A stretch of 64,000 nt of DNA from JAJDAT01 sp964344185 (GTDB taxonomy: Bacteria; Nitrospinota; Nitrospinia; Nitrospinales; JAJDAT01), in contig CAYFMN010000003.1 of NCBI GenBank assembly GCA_964344185.1, positions 1 through 64,000 on the forward strand, written 5' to 3'. The stretch's first letter is position 1, and each line of letters begins with the position of its first letter. The position numbers and the translations under genes were made by a program. The notes beneath the pieces were generated by a model. It worked only from the letters and a program-made list of their open reading frames with translations. It had not been told where the DNA came from and did not search any database. Below are positions 9,235 through 19,402 of the stretch, piece after piece.

Positions 9235-11913
9235 TTGAACGCGAAAAAATCGTTATATTTAATTGACGGTTCCGCTTATATTTTTAGAGCTTTTTTTGCT
9301 ATTCGGCAAAACCTATCTAATTCTAAAGGGATGCCCACGAACGCATTATATGGGTTTGTGAATATGTTGCAAAAAGTAGTTCGGGAGAAAAAACCCGATT
9401 ACTTGGCTGTGATTTTTGATTCAAAAGAAAAAACATTTCGGCATGAAATTTATCCCGAATACAAAGCCAACCGTTCGGAACCGCCCGAAGATCTAATTCC
9501 TCAATTCCCGTACTTTGAACCTTTGGTGCAATCTTTTAATATTGTTTCTCTTAGAAAACCAGGGTTTGAAGCTGATGATATTATCGGGACCCTTGCTAAA
9601 CAAGGAGAGTCTTCCGGTTTCGACGTTACCATAGTTAGCGGCGATAAGGATATGATGCAATTGGTTTCGCCAAACGTCTGTATGCTTGACACAATGAAGA
9701 ATAAAACAATAGGGATTGAGGGAGTGGTCGAAAAATTTGGAGTGCCTCCAGAAAAGGTGATCGAAGCTATGTCGCTTATAGGAGATAGCAGCGACAACAT
9801 TCCCGGGGTTAAGGGGATAGGCCCCAAAAATGCCGCTGATCTAATTCAAAAATTCGAGACGTTAGAAAATTTATACGCAAATCTTGATTTAATCGACAAA
9901 AAAAAACAGAGAGAAAAAGTTGAAAACGATAAGGAAAACGCCTTTCTAAGCCGTAAGCTTGTTACGATAGATACCGAAGTAGAATTGGAGGTTACTATCG
10001 AAGATTTAAAATTCCAGTCCCCTGATAAGAAAAAAATTAACGAATTATTTAGAGAATTGGAATTTGAGTCGTTAATTGAAGATTCAGAAGAAGAGCAAGA
10101 AGCGGATAGCGAAGCAAAAGAATATAAAGCGATTTTTGACGAAGCTTCTTTGGATCAATTGATTTCGGACTTAGAAAAAGCTGGCGAGTTTGCCGTCGAC
10201 CTTGAGACGACGAGTAAACACCCGATGCAAGCAGAGATTGTAGGCGTATCATTTTCACATCAAGCTTCCCATGCATACTATATTCCACTTGGCCATAGGT
10301 ATCTTGGGGCTCCAAAACAATTAGACAAACGTAAAACTTTAAATAAGTTAAAACCCATTTTAGAAAATCCGAAGATTAAGAAATACGGGCACAATATTAA
10401 ATACGATTTGATTGTTTTTAGAAATGAAGGCGTTAATTTGGATGGAATTGATTTCGATTCTATGTTGGCTTCTTATATCTTAAACCCATCGAAAAACAAT
10501 CATAATATGGACGATTTGGCTTGGGAGCTTTTAAAGCATAAAACTATTCAATATAAGGACGTCGCTGGATCTGGCGCTAAACAGATTGGTTTTGAAGAAG
10601 TGGAGATAGAAAAAGCTACAGATTATGCGGCTGAAGACTCAGATATTACCTGGGTTTTTAAGCAGAAGATGGAACCGCTTCTGCAAGACGAAACTTTGGA
10701 TTTATATAAGAATATGGAGCTTCCGTTAATTGAAGTTTTGGCCGATATTGAAATGGCCGGGGTTTTATTGGATATAAATAAGCTGAAGAAGTTATCCAAG
10801 CGGTTGGAAGGCGATTTAATTAAAGCAGAAGAAGAAATCTACGAGATAGCAGGAGAAAAATTTTCTATAAACTCCCCGAAGCAGTTATCCCAAATTTTAT
10901 TTGAGAAGCTGGAGCTTCCCGTTATAAAGAAAACAAAGACCGGATATTCTACAGACGTTTCAGTCTTAGAAGAACTCGTTGCAAAACATCCTTTGCCGGA
11001 AAAAATTCTAACCTATCGGCAATTGTCGAAATTAAAATCCACTTATGTAGATACGCTTCCGGAAGAAGTAAATTCTAAAACGGGTAGGGTTCATACGTCT
11101 TTTAATCAAACCGTTGCGGCTACTGGTAGATTAAGCAGTAGCGACCCTAATTTACAAAACATACCTATAAAGTCCGATATCGGTAAGGAAATTCGATCAG
11201 CATTTATAGTAGGGGAAAAAAACTTGATGTTTTCGGCGGACTATTCTCAGATTGAGTTAAGAATTATGGCTCATTTATCGGATGATCCAGCCCTCGTTTC
11301 GGCTTTTAAAAAAGGAGAGGATGTTCATTCGAGGACAGCTGCGGAAATTTTTGGACAATCTATTGAGGATATAGGCGAATCTGAAAGAAGAATGGCGAAG
11401 GCGGTAAACTTTGGAATAATTTATGGATTAAGTTCTTTTGGGTTGTCCAGGCAGTTAAAAATTTCCCCTAAGGAAGCTAAAGCCTTCATCGACCAGTATT
11501 TCCAACTTTACAAAAATGTAAAAAAATTTATGGAAGAAACCGTTCGAGATTCTGCGAAACGAGGTTATACGAAAACTTTGATGAATCGAAAAAGATATTT
11601 GCCGGATTTAAATAGCAAGAATCATCAAGCCAGAAAAGCTGCGGAAAGAATCGCTATTAACTCTCCAGTTCAAGGAAGCGCTGCGGATATAATTAAAGCG
11701 GCAATGATCAATTTGCACAGAAAACTCAAAAAAAAGGATATGCGTTCGCAAATGATCTTGCAAGTTCACGATGAATTAGTTTTTGAGTGTGCGCCAAAAG
11801 AAAAAACAATTCTCGAATCTCTTGTAAAGAAGGAAATGGAAGGAGTTTACGATTTAAAAGCTCCTTTAGTTGTCGATACTGGATGGGGTTCTAATTGGAA
11901 CGAGGCCCATTAA
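9235..11913 (+). CDS. polA: DNA polymerase I
   Basis: 892 aa. Three domains are visible. The 5' nuclease (about 1-290) has SLYLIDGSAYIFRAFFA, VIFDSKEKTFRHE and GFEADDIIGTLA. The 3'-5' exonuclease (about 310-500) retains the metal-binding DLETTS and HNIKYD, so proofreading is probably intact. The family-A polymerase core has motif A FSADYSQIELRIMAHL, motif B RMAKAVNFGIIYGLS and motif C LQVHDELVFE. Its roles are Okazaki-fragment processing and repair. The start is a TTG preceded by CCCCGGAGAC. The methyltransferase gene follows after 18 bp. Confidence 0.97.
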   Translation: MNAKKSLYLIDGSAYIFRAFFAIRQNLSNSKGMPTNALYGFVNMLQKVVREKKPDYLAVIFDSKEKTFRHEIYPEYKANRSEPPEDLIPQFPYFEPLVQSFNIVSLRKPGFEADDIIGTLAKQGESSGFDVTIVSGDKDMMQLVSPNVCMLDTMKNKTIGIEGVVEKFGVPPEKVIEAMSLIGDSSDNIPGVKGIGPKNAADLIQKFETLENLYANLDLIDKKKQREKVENDKENAFLSRKLVTIDTEVELEVTIEDLKFQSPDKKKINELFRELEFESLIEDSEEEQEADSEAKEYKAIFDEASLDQLISDLEKAGEFAVDLETTSKHPMQAEIVGVSFSHQASHAYYIPLGHRYLGAPKQLDKRKTLNKLKPILENPKIKKYGHNIKYDLIVFRNEGVNLDGIDFDSMLASYILNPSKNNHNMDDLAWELLKHKTIQYKDVAGSGAKQIGFEEVEIEKATDYAAEDSDITWVFKQKMEPLLQDETLDLYKNMELPLIEVLADIEMAGVLLDINKLKKLSKRLEGDLIKAEEEIYEIAGEKFSINSPKQLSQILFEKLELPVIKKTKTGYSTDVSVLEELVAKHPLPEKILTYRQLSKLKSTYVDTLPEEVNSKTGRVHTSFNQTVAATGRLSSSDPNLQNIPIKSDIGKEIRSAFIVGEKNLMFSADYSQIELRIMAHLSDDPALVSAFKKGEDVHSRTAAEIFGQSIEDIGESERRMAKAVNFGIIYGLSSFGLSRQLKISPKEAKAFIDQYFQLYKNVKKFMEETVRDSAKRGYTKTLMNRKRYLPDLNSKNHQARKAAERIAINSPVQGSAADIIKAAMINLHRKLKKKDMRSQMILQVHDELVFECAPKEKTILESLVKKEMEGVYDLKAPLVVDTGWGSNWNEAH

Positions 11914-11931
11914 TTTGCGAATACTTTTTAT

Positions 11932-12840
11932 ATGCCAGAAGATCTTGAAGAAATAAACTGTAATCTCTGCGGTGGAACCAAGCAAAAGGAGTTATTTGAC
12001 TTAAATCCGTTTAAATTGGTTCAGTGCGGGGATTGTGGTTTAAATTACGTTAGTCCTCGATATACGGAAGATAGGGTCTTGAAGCTTTATGACGATAGTT
12101 ATTTCACTAATCCCGGTTTTTTTTCTGGAGATAGCTCTAGAATTTATGGATATTCTGATTACGGAGAGGGGAGAGATAATGTAGAGACCATGTATCGAAA
12201 AATTGTCTGGCGAATGGAGAAGTTTGTAAAGCCAGGAAGACTTCTTGAGATTGGATCGGCATATGGTTATTTTTTAAACCAAGCAAGAAAGAAAGGTTGG
12301 GAAGTTTCCGGGATTGAACTTTCCAGTAATGCGCGAACCGCTTGCGAAAGCGAATTTGGCATTCGACCTTTTGCCGGAACTCTAAATGAATTTGAGCCTT
12401 CTGACCAGTTCGATTCAATTGTCTTTTTTGACGTATTAGAGCATATGCATGATCCTGTAAAAACCTTGCAAAGTATTAACGCGATGTTAAAGCCAAAAGG
12501 TTTATTGGTTTTAGCCGTTCCTAATTCCGCTTCATGGGTATTAAGGTTTTTGGGAGCCAGATGGGAGGACTTGCAAAGGGCAAACTCTGGCGAACATCTG
12601 TATTTTTTTAATAGCGAAACATTAAGTCGGATTTTGGAAAAAACCGGATTCGAAGTCCTCGAAGTAAAAACTATGGGCAGGTATTTTAAACTAGGCCATT
12701 TATGCAACAGGCTTCAGATTTATAACAAGTTTGTTTTTTCCTCTTTACGGAGTATAGTTGGATTTATGGGTTTGGAAGAACGTAATGTTTATGTGAATCC
12801 CTTTCTTAAATTAATCGCCTTTTCTAGAAAAGTTGGATAA
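11932..12840 (+). CDS. SAM-dependent methyltransferase with N-terminal zinc ribbon
   Basis: 302 aa. The N-terminus holds a two-CxxC zinc ribbon (CNLCGG… and …CGDCGL), as in many C-methyltransferase-like sugar and surface-glycan enzymes. A class I Rossmann methyltransferase follows: motif I LLEIGSAYGYFL, then VSGIELS, FDSIVFFDVLEHMHDP and KGLLVLAVPN. The substrate cannot be read from sequence. It lies between polA (18 bp) and the GT-C/TPR membrane protein (46 bp), and the latter context suggests a polysaccharide or glycan substrate. Confidence 0.85.
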   Translation: MPEDLEEINCNLCGGTKQKELFDLNPFKLVQCGDCGLNYVSPRYTEDRVLKLYDDSYFTNPGFFSGDSSRIYGYSDYGEGRDNVETMYRKIVWRMEKFVKPGRLLEIGSAYGYFLNQARKKGWEVSGIELSSNARTACESEFGIRPFAGTLNEFEPSDQFDSIVFFDVLEHMHDPVKTLQSINAMLKPKGLLVLAVPNSASWVLRFLGARWEDLQRANSGEHLYFFNSETLSRILEKTGFEVLEVKTMGRYFKLGHLCNRLQIYNKFVFSSLRSIVGFMGLEERNVYVNPFLKLIAFSRKVG

Positions 12841-12886
12841 ATGGCTTTATAGGTTTCTTCTATAACTCTATTTATTCATATTCTAT

Positions 12887-15091
12887 ATGGATAGTCGCTC
12901 CTACCATCCTTTAGTATTAGCGGTCGTTTTTTTTTTCTACTTCCTTTTAACGACTCCATTAGGTTTATTCAACGATTGGGTTCCCCTTAATCTCCATTCG
13001 GGTTTTTACTCGGTTACAGAAATCGATCCAGGGGATGATTCTGGGTATTATGTTTATCTACGTTCGATTTTTTTCGATGGAGATATCGATTTTTATAATG
13101 AAATGCATTATGCCCATGTGGAAAAGTTTACTCCAACGGGTTATGTGTTCAATAATTGGCAAATAGGCCAGAGTATTTTATTTCTACCATTTTTTCTTTT
13201 AGGCCATTTGTGGGCTTTAACGTTGAACGCATTGGGTTTTCCTGTTTCTCTGGATGGCTATTCGTTTCCTTACTATATGTCGACGGCATTAGCCTCTCAA
13301 ACCTATTCCTTTTTAGGGCTTCTTTTAACTTTTCAAATTAATAGAAAATTTTTTAGCGAGAACGTAAGCGTTATTACAACCTTACTCGTTTGGTTGGCGT
13401 CTCCGCTTTTATATTACACATTTGTTCGTCAGAGGATGGCTCATACTACTGAGTTTTTTCTTGCTTCATTATTCGTTTGGTATTGGATAAATAATAGGCA
13501 GTCAAAAGATTATTGGAAACACGCCATATTAGGAGGTATTTTGGGCTTTCTTTGCATGGCTAGAGTAATAAATGTAGTTATGGGTATTCTTTATATATTG
13601 GATCAGCTTCAACTAGGCGCGAAAAATATCGATATAAAACAGATTTTTAGAAGAGCTTTTAACGTTCGCACAGGATATTTTTTCGTTTTTTGGCTTATTA
13701 CTTTTTCGGTTCAATTTTTAACTTGGTTTAAGTTGGATGGAGTTCCATTACCCGCTTTTCATGTAGAGCTTGCGCAAGCAGAGAAAACTCGCTTTTCAAT
13801 TGAGAACCTTATAAAACATTCTTATAACTTTTTCTTTGGGGAACGATGGGGATTATTGTGGTCGGCTCCAATTATTTTATTTGGGCTGTTTGGAGTGACT
13901 AGTAAAAGGAATTTTTTGGGAATTCGATTGCCTCTAGCTGCGACTATTTTTGGCTATTTTTCAGTCGTTATTTTGCTTTTTGGCTATTTAGACGCTTATG
14001 AATATAGATATCTAAGCCCAGCGTTGCCTATCGTCTCTTTGGGGATAGGGTATTTGCTGAGCAGAACGTTTAAGAACCAGATATGGCGATGGTCAATTAT
14101 CGTTTGTGTTTTTATTTTTGTGATTACGCAATACTTTATTTTTGTCCAATATAAGATAACGTTATCTCATAATGATCCGCAATTTATAATTAAGGCTCTA
14201 TCAAATATTCCTATAATTTTGACCGAACATTCCGAGTTAATTTTAAGGTCCTCTAACTTTTTAAGATTCCTTTTTATCGATTTAGAATTTAATTGGACGT
14301 ATAAGGAATTTTCTTACTTCATTCTTTTTCCATTATTACAATTAGGCTTTCTTGCGGCAGGGCTTAAGGCATTCTATTGGAGTAAAAAATATTTTGAAGA
14401 TGGAGGGAAAACAGAAGTTAGAAAAGTTTGTGTTATTGGAATAGCGTTAGTTTTAGCGATCAATATAGTTTTACTGTTTGCAGGACCCGCAAAATCAAAA
14501 GCTGAGATTAAGGCTAGACAAAACTATTTGGAACTAAAAGCACAGGCGACGGAAGCTCAGAAAAAGGGAAAAATTGACGATGTAATTTTATATTGGGAGA
14601 AAGCGGTTAAATCAGTTCCAGAGTTTTGGATGGCTCATTTAAAGTTAGCGATTTTCCAAGAATCTAAAGGGTTAATTCACGAAGCAAACAAAAATTATGA
14701 AAAAGCTTTGCGATTAAATCCACAACGCCAAATTATTAAATACCACATGGCCCAAAATTTGGTTAAGCTTGGGAAATTGGATCAAGCGGAACGTTTACTA
14801 CGTTTAGCGATTAAAGGCGAGGCTCAGACCGCAAAGTTTTATCAAAGTTTAGGTCTTTTGCTGGCAAGACAAAACCGGACTCAAGAAGCGGTAAAGTTGT
14901 TTGAGCAGACTTTGATTTTAAATCCTAAGTTTGGAAAAGCTCATTTTAACTTTGCGGTCTTGTTAATGAAATTAAACCGACCGGATGAGGCTGTATCGCA
15001 TATGAAGTCTGCGATAGATTTAGGGGTGAAAAGTCCAGTATTAGACAGAATGGTTAAATTTTTTGAAATGAAAAACAATACTTTAAACTAA
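12887..15091 (+). CDS. GT-C-like polytopic membrane protein with C-terminal TPR domain (paralogue 1)
   Basis: 734 aa. The N-terminal two-thirds has about ten hydrophobic membrane segments. The first periplasmic loop carries an acidic motif (IDPGDDSGYY, then DGDIDFYNE), positioned like the catalytic acidic loop of GT-C glycosyltransferases such as PMT/ArnT. The final about 190 residues are TPR repeats (ALRLNPQRQ, LILNPKFGKAHFN). The likely role is lipid-linked sugar transfer in the inner membrane with a protein-binding tail. This is inference from topology. Two paralogues lie at 20612 and 46072 and share long stretches such as GYVFNNWQ and DGYSFPYY. Confidence 0.7.
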   Translation: MDSRSYHPLVLAVVFFFYFLLTTPLGLFNDWVPLNLHSGFYSVTEIDPGDDSGYYVYLRSIFFDGDIDFYNEMHYAHVEKFTPTGYVFNNWQIGQSILFLPFFLLGHLWALTLNALGFPVSLDGYSFPYYMSTALASQTYSFLGLLLTFQINRKFFSENVSVITTLLVWLASPLLYYTFVRQRMAHTTEFFLASLFVWYWINNRQSKDYWKHAILGGILGFLCMARVINVVMGILYILDQLQLGAKNIDIKQIFRRAFNVRTGYFFVFWLITFSVQFLTWFKLDGVPLPAFHVELAQAEKTRFSIENLIKHSYNFFFGERWGLLWSAPIILFGLFGVTSKRNFLGIRLPLAATIFGYFSVVILLFGYLDAYEYRYLSPALPIVSLGIGYLLSRTFKNQIWRWSIIVCVFIFVITQYFIFVQYKITLSHNDPQFIIKALSNIPIILTEHSELILRSSNFLRFLFIDLEFNWTYKEFSYFILFPLLQLGFLAAGLKAFYWSKKYFEDGGKTEVRKVCVIGIALVLAINIVLLFAGPAKSKAEIKARQNYLELKAQATEAQKKGKIDDVILYWEKAVKSVPEFWMAHLKLAIFQESKGLIHEANKNYEKALRLNPQRQIIKYHMAQNLVKLGKLDQAERLLRLAIKGEAQTAKFYQSLGLLLARQNRTQEAVKLFEQTLILNPKFGKAHFNFAVLLMKLNRPDEAVSHMKSAIDLGVKSPVLDRMVKFFEMKNNTLN

Positions 15092-15107
15092 AATTTTTCT
15101 TATTTTT

Positions 15108-15186
15108 TGGGCTTTGTATAATTTGATTAGGCGATATTGTCTGCGGCGTTATAGGTTATTTTCATATCGATATGAAAATTAACGTA
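15108..15186 (-). pseudogene. Remnant of a second copy of the FAD oxidoreductase C-terminus
   Basis: Read on the minus strand this stretch gives YVNFHIDMKITYNAADNIA followed by a stop. It aligns with YVNSHIAMKMAYNAADNII at the end of the intact flavoprotein at 16878-18278. The nucleotide match runs to about 15186 and then stops abruptly. It is the only surviving piece of that gene in the left-hand half of the duplicated sugar island. Confidence 0.75.
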
Positions 15187-15548
15187 TAATCTTTTTATAA
15201 CTTGATAAGGAACTTATTTTTTGAATCGAGGAGAGATCTTTCACTCCTTCGAGTTCCTCAGGACAAGCTCGCTAAAGGTGATCGCTTCAGCAACACGCGG
15301 AGGGGCCATTAAATCGAAGTTGATTGATGGGGGTTCTGGGCGACACGTGAAGACAAACAAGGAATCTCGCTTCTCAATTTATCTACACTTAGAATTTTAT
15401 GAACTATTGTGACTTGAGCTTACCGACTGAAACCGAATTGCATCTTTACGATTTCAACAGTCGCAAGCTTTTTACCGGACGGTAGTGACTCAAATTGTAA
15501 TTTAACTACTTCAGAAGGGTAATAGTATCATATAAAAGGCTTATTATT
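15187..15548. other. Non-coding stretch in the duplicated sugar island
   Basis: About 360 bp with no convincing gene. A plus-strand open frame at 15221-15412 has no plausible protein character. The part around 15228-15310 (CTTTCACTCCTTCGAG…AGGACAAGCTC) resembles the scattered non-coding repeats seen in many bacterial genomes, but no second copy was seen in this window. The intact island has the DegT aminotransferase in the equivalent position, so this is probably deletion scar plus inserted repeat. Confidence 0.4.
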
Positions 15549-16015
15549 TTATAGTAGCTTAAAACGACTCAAAAAATTATGAATCGTTTCTACATCGTTA
15601 AACATGATAATATCTAATATTGATAAATGAGGAACAAATTTATCTTTAAATTGTCGATAGGTTATAAGCTCAGAACTTAAAAAGTTTAAGCGGATTCCAT
15701 GATTTAAAAAAGATTCTTTAGAATAAAGCTCGATTCCCCCTATTGGATTGATGTAATGATCGGCGTTTTCTTTGAGGCAAATATCTATGATTCGATTTTG
15801 GCTTTTTAGATGAGAGTTTTCGTAAATAGTCGATGAAGGGATTAGGTGAGTTGAAATGTGCAAGTAGTTGCATATTTTTTGAATACCGGTAAACGCTAAT
15901 TCTGAGATATGTGTATGACCTTGAGTGACAATGTTTTCCAATAAATCAAAAGCTTCTTGGAAGTGAGGAGCTTTTCGATAAGCCATTTCCACCTTTTTTA
16001 ATATTTTTATTTTCC
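15488..16015. repeat. 528-bp direct repeat, copy 1 (matches 19559-20086)
   Basis: Compared by eye, the sequence shows no differences from 19559-20086 at a constant offset of 4071 bp. It starts at ACTCAAATTG and ends within TTTTATTTTCC. It covers the last 147 codons of wbqC plus 61 bp downstream. On either side the match drops at once to diverged similarity. The absence of mismatches implies very recent gene conversion or duplication, or an assembly effect. Confidence 0.9.
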
Positions 16016-16068
16016 CATTTAAGTTGATCGCTAATTTCAGTAATCATTCTTCTTTTCGAATTTTCCAT
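15549..16068 (-). pseudogene. Truncated WbqC-family gene (copy 1)
   Basis: The last 147 residues are identical to the intact WbqC protein at 19620-20318, but the first 85 residues are missing. Upstream of the identical block, positions 16016-16068 still show homology to the wbqC middle region: KRRMITEI aligns with KRIKDIEI. There is then a one-base insertion relative to the intact gene (GAAATTA-GCG against GAAATT-GCC), giving a frameshift. It is therefore a chimera of an old decayed wbqC and a recently copied 3' end. Not expected to be functional. Confidence 0.85.
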
Positions 16069-16127
16069 CGAGTTTTCACTTTCTTAAAGAATTAAAGAAA
16101 ATAGCATTACGATAATAGGAGCTTAAA

Positions 16128-16751
16128 ATGGCGCATTATAAGTCGATTGTATCTTTTTTAGAAGAATGCTTTGACCAGTATGGAGATAGCCCGGAGGGGC
16201 ATCATTGGCCTAACATGCCAGACTTGATAAGGCGTTACCAAACGATGTTGGGTTTAATAAAAGAACCGTCCGAGCCAAATACTTTGCTTGATTTTGGGTG
16301 TGGAACCGCGATGTTATACACTTATATCCAGGAAAATCTTCCCAATGCAAATTTGGAATATAGCGGTCTAGATTTAAGTCCAAAATTTATCCAAGCTGCA
16401 AAATCTAAACTTCCCCATATTAAATTTTATTGCTTAGACGTTTTACAGACCCCAGAAGGAATTGGAAACTTCGATTATATTGTTATGAATGGTGTTTTCA
16501 CCGAAAGAATTAGTCTGACATTTGACGAAATGTTGGATTATTTTAAAAAAATGATTCGAACGATTTTTGTCAAATCAAATAAGGGTATTGCTTTTAATGT
16601 AATGTCAAAGCAAGTTGATTGGGAAAAAGATTATTTGTTTCATTTACCATTGGATACTCTAGCGTTCTTTTTGACCAAAGAAATATCGAGAAATTTTGTT
16701 ATCCGCAATGATTATGGGTTATACGAATATACTGTATATATCTATAAATAA
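16128..16751 (+). CDS. SAM-dependent methyltransferase, small class I
   Basis: 207 aa. The Rossmann motif I is LLDFGCGTAMLY at about 60, followed by the acidic LEYSGLDLS, the LPHIKFYCLDV strand and the NFDYIVMNGVF motif-IV region. The start ATG is preceded by AATAGGAGCTTAAA, a good ribosome site. It is divergent from the truncated wbqC and lies inside the sugar island, suggesting a sugar or glycan substrate. A decayed copy of its 3' end lies at about 20396-20528. Confidence 0.8.
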   Translation: MAHYKSIVSFLEECFDQYGDSPEGHHWPNMPDLIRRYQTMLGLIKEPSEPNTLLDFGCGTAMLYTYIQENLPNANLEYSGLDLSPKFIQAAKSKLPHIKFYCLDVLQTPEGIGNFDYIVMNGVFTERISLTFDEMLDYFKKMIRTIFVKSNKGIAFNVMSKQVDWEKDYLFHLPLDTLAFFLTKEISRNFVIRNDYGLYEYTVYIYK

Positions 16752-16877
16752 ATTTTGAAACCACATAAGTTTTAACTGTTTTTTGTTGTTTGCTGGACGA
16801 AAGATTTTTTATTTTATTGGTAATTTACCCCTCTCATATACTCTATAATTTGAAAAGTTAACTCTCGATTTTATTAT

Positions 16878-18278
16878 TTATTTTGTAGGTTTTGTGTATT
16901 TACCTTGAATGATGTTATCGGCGGCGTTATATGCCATTTTCATTGCGATATGAGAATTAACGTAACTGAACGCTCCTTGTCTTCCAATCGATTGTAGATT
17001 TGATATTCTATCTATCCATTTAAAAACAGTTTCTAATTTTTTTTCATAGTCTAATAAATATATAGGATAGGCATTTGGAGCTTTGAAAACATGACTTTCG
17101 ATTATTTCTTCGCGAGAAATTATTTTTTCATTTTCCAAGTCGGTTACGACTTTTTCAATCGCTTTTTCTTCTTCTTTCCATATAAAGTCTGAAGCGTCGC
17201 AGTTTACTTCCGCAATGAGTATTGTTGCGCTTGGCGGGTTTATATCAAACCCAAAATAACTTAAATCCATTATTCGGTTAAATGTTATTTCTCGAAAATA
17301 CATAAAGGAAGCGGTTAGGACTCTGGGTTTGTCGATAACAATTCCTACAAAGAGAGTAGCTCTAGATTTTAAACTGTTGGCCGCATCTATGGTAGATTGA
17401 TCTGGAAGAGGCGCGGATATTTGCACTAAATTTTTTAATGGGATGGTTGATATTAAGTGATCGCATGTAATCACTTTTTCGTTTTCTTTAGAAATAGCTT
17501 TAACTTGAGTAACTTTTTGGTCGGTAAAACTAATTTCTGTTGCCTTATGATTTAATAGAATCGTTCCCCCACGGTTTTTAATTTCTTTTCCTATTTTCTC
17601 TGCAATTAGAGAAAAGCCATGTTTAGTTGTAAAGATTTCTCCTTCAACCTTTTCTACGTAGCCTTTGATTTCTATCTTTTTTGTTTTTTGGGGTTTTAGG
17701 TTTTTGATTATTTTTTCGGCTATTTCCAAAATATTTATCTTGGGAATTCGTTGTCTCGCAAACTCTGGAGAAAACTCTTTTGGGGAATACCCCCAGACTT
17801 TTTTTATATAAGACTTTAAGAAAATTTCATATAAGATTTTCCCATAGCTTGCTAACAATACGGTTTCGCTATTTTCTTGCTTTGGTCGCTCAATTTTATA
17901 TTTGAGGTTATAGTAAAGCAGGCTGAACATGCTTTGGATTACAGTTTTTAAGGGGAGTTTTTTAAGGATGTCTATAATTGAAAGTGGGAAGTTGAAATAT
18001 TCACCCATAAATTTAATTTTTACGGTTTTTTGGAATCGAATTAAATCTTTCCCCATAATTTCTTTAATGTCATATAATATTTCATGATCGGTAGTGTGGA
18101 AAACATGAGGACCAAACTCGTAAATATTTCCATTCCACTCAACTCCGCCCGCAAGACCGCCAGGTCTATTTGACATTTCGATTAAATGCACTTCAAAATT
18201 TTTTTTAGAAAGACGCCACGCGGCGGCCAGACCCGCGATACCTCCTCCTAAGATGACTACTTTTTCTTTAGTTAACAT
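16878..18278 (-). CDS. FAD-dependent oxidoreductase, UDP-galactopyranose-mutase/amine-oxidase-like
   Basis: 466 aa. The N-terminal dinucleotide-binding motif VVILGGGIAGLAAAWRL is followed by LIEMSNRPGG and FGPHVFHTTDHEI, the layout of UDP-galactopyranose mutase and related FAD proteins. A second FAD-contact region near the C-terminus is SIGRQGAFSYVNSH. It lies 20 bp downstream of the DegT aminotransferase and in line with wbqC, so it should act on a nucleotide or lipid-linked sugar. It is longer than classical Glf (about 370-390 aa), so strict UGM activity is not assured. Confidence 0.75.
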   Translation of the reverse strand: MLTKEKVVILGGGIAGLAAAWRLSKKNFEVHLIEMSNRPGGLAGGVEWNGNIYEFGPHVFHTTDHEILYDIKEIMGKDLIRFQKTVKIKFMGEYFNFPLSIIDILKKLPLKTVIQSMFSLLYYNLKYKIERPKQENSETVLLASYGKILYEIFLKSYIKKVWGYSPKEFSPEFARQRIPKINILEIAEKIIKNLKPQKTKKIEIKGYVEKVEGEIFTTKHGFSLIAEKIGKEIKNRGGTILLNHKATEISFTDQKVTQVKAISKENEKVITCDHLISTIPLKNLVQISAPLPDQSTIDAANSLKSRATLFVGIVIDKPRVLTASFMYFREITFNRIMDLSYFGFDINPPSATILIAEVNCDASDFIWKEEEKAIEKVVTDLENEKIISREEIIESHVFKAPNAYPIYLLDYEKKLETVFKWIDRISNLQSIGRQGAFSYVNSHIAMKMAYNAADNIIQGKYTKPTK

Positions 18279-18298
18279 TTAGGATAGGGAATAGGTTC

Positions 18299-19402
18299 TC
18301 ATCCGAAGTCTTTTACTGTTTCTATAATTTTTTGGAGATCGGATTCGCTAAGGCTTGGGTGGAGAGGTAGGTTTAAAGCGGTTTCGTTTAATTGTTCACA
18401 ATTTGGCAACTTTGCAGTTGATTGGTAAATCGGGTTGAGATGAAGAGGGTGGTAACGCAAAGTTGAATAAATACCATTGTCTAGAAGGTATTTAGCAAAT
18501 TCATCGCGTTTGCCATTCGTTAACTGGATGCAATAGGTGAAATAAGAATGTTGTTCGTCAGGTTCGGGGTCTTTTGGAGTAATAATCCATGATAAGTTTT
18601 TAAACGTTTCTTGATATAAATCCCAGATTTTTTTTCTAATTTGTTGATGATGGTCAATCTTTTTTAATTGCGCTAATCCAACGCTAGCGCAGATATCATT
18701 TGGTATAAGTTTTGGATAGATATCGAATATATGATATTCCCACCATCGGTCGGAGTTTGTTTGTGAAACTTCAAAACCAGATTTTCCAATTCCGCAGTAT
18801 CTTAAATTAGGAGCCTGTTTAGCGTAATTTGGGTTTTTGGTCGTAATTCCTCCACCTTCTGGCATGGGTAAATTCTTGATTGCGTCAAAACTATAAATGC
18901 CGATTTCACCAATACTTCCACAATATTGACCGCCTAGTTTTGAGTCCACTGCATGTGCAGCGTCTTCGATAATTGGAAGTCTTAATCCTGAAAGCGTTTC
19001 CATGCGTACTGGTTTACCGGCATAATGTACAACCATGATAGCTTTGGTATTTTTTGTAACACAAGGCTCTATCGTTTCTAAAGTTACATTGTGCGTATAA
19101 AGATCTACATCGCAGAAAATAGGTTTAAGGCCGGCTAATAAAATTGAATGGGCACAAGAAATCCAGGTAAAAGAAGGGAGAATTACTTCAGAACCCTTTG
19201 GTAAATCTAAAAGTTTTACGGCCATCAGCAAGGAATTTGAGCCGCTATTTAGTAGGGTAAATGAAGGTAAACGCAGACGTTTTGAAAATGTTTCTTCGAA
19301 TTGACGTGTTTTGGGACCAATCCCCATCCATTGTTTGTTTAGACTTGACTGGATTTCAATGAGTTCTTCTTGTCCTACATTGGAGCCAAAAACGGAAATC
19401 AT
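18299..19402 (-). CDS. DegT/DnrJ/EryC1/StrS-family sugar aminotransferase
   Basis: 367 aa, normal for the family. A PLP enzyme that aminates nucleotide keto-sugars. Visible features are NSGSNSLLMAV (phosphate-binding), VILPSFTWISCAHSIL, IIEDAAHAVDS (Asp contacting the PLP nitrogen) and SFDAIKNLPMPEGGG, where the Lys in AIKNL is the probable Schiff-base residue. Immediate neighbours are the flavoprotein (20 bp) and wbqC (217 bp). Together they suggest synthesis of an amino sugar for LPS O-chain or another surface glycan. The exact product is not assignable. Confidence 0.9.
   Translation of the reverse strand: MISVFGSNVGQEELIEIQSSLNKQWMGIGPKTRQFEETFSKRLRLPSFTLLNSGSNSLLMAVKLLDLPKGSEVILPSFTWISCAHSILLAGLKPIFCDVDLYTHNVTLETIEPCVTKNTKAIMVVHYAGKPVRMETLSGLRLPIIEDAAHAVDSKLGGQYCGSIGEIGIYSFDAIKNLPMPEGGGITTKNPNYAKQAPNLRYCGIGKSGFEVSQTNSDRWWEYHIFDIYPKLIPNDICASVGLAQLKKIDHHQQIRKKIWDLYQETFKNLSWIITPKDPEPDEQHSYFTYCIQLTNGKRDEFAKYLLDNGIYSTLRYHPLHLNPIYQSTAKLPNCEQLNETALNLPLHPSLSESDLQKIIETVKDFG

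Noticed and set aside
15221..15412. Plus-strand 63-codon frame
   Set aside because: Overlaps what looks like a non-coding repeat and deletion scar; no coding character or ribosome site.
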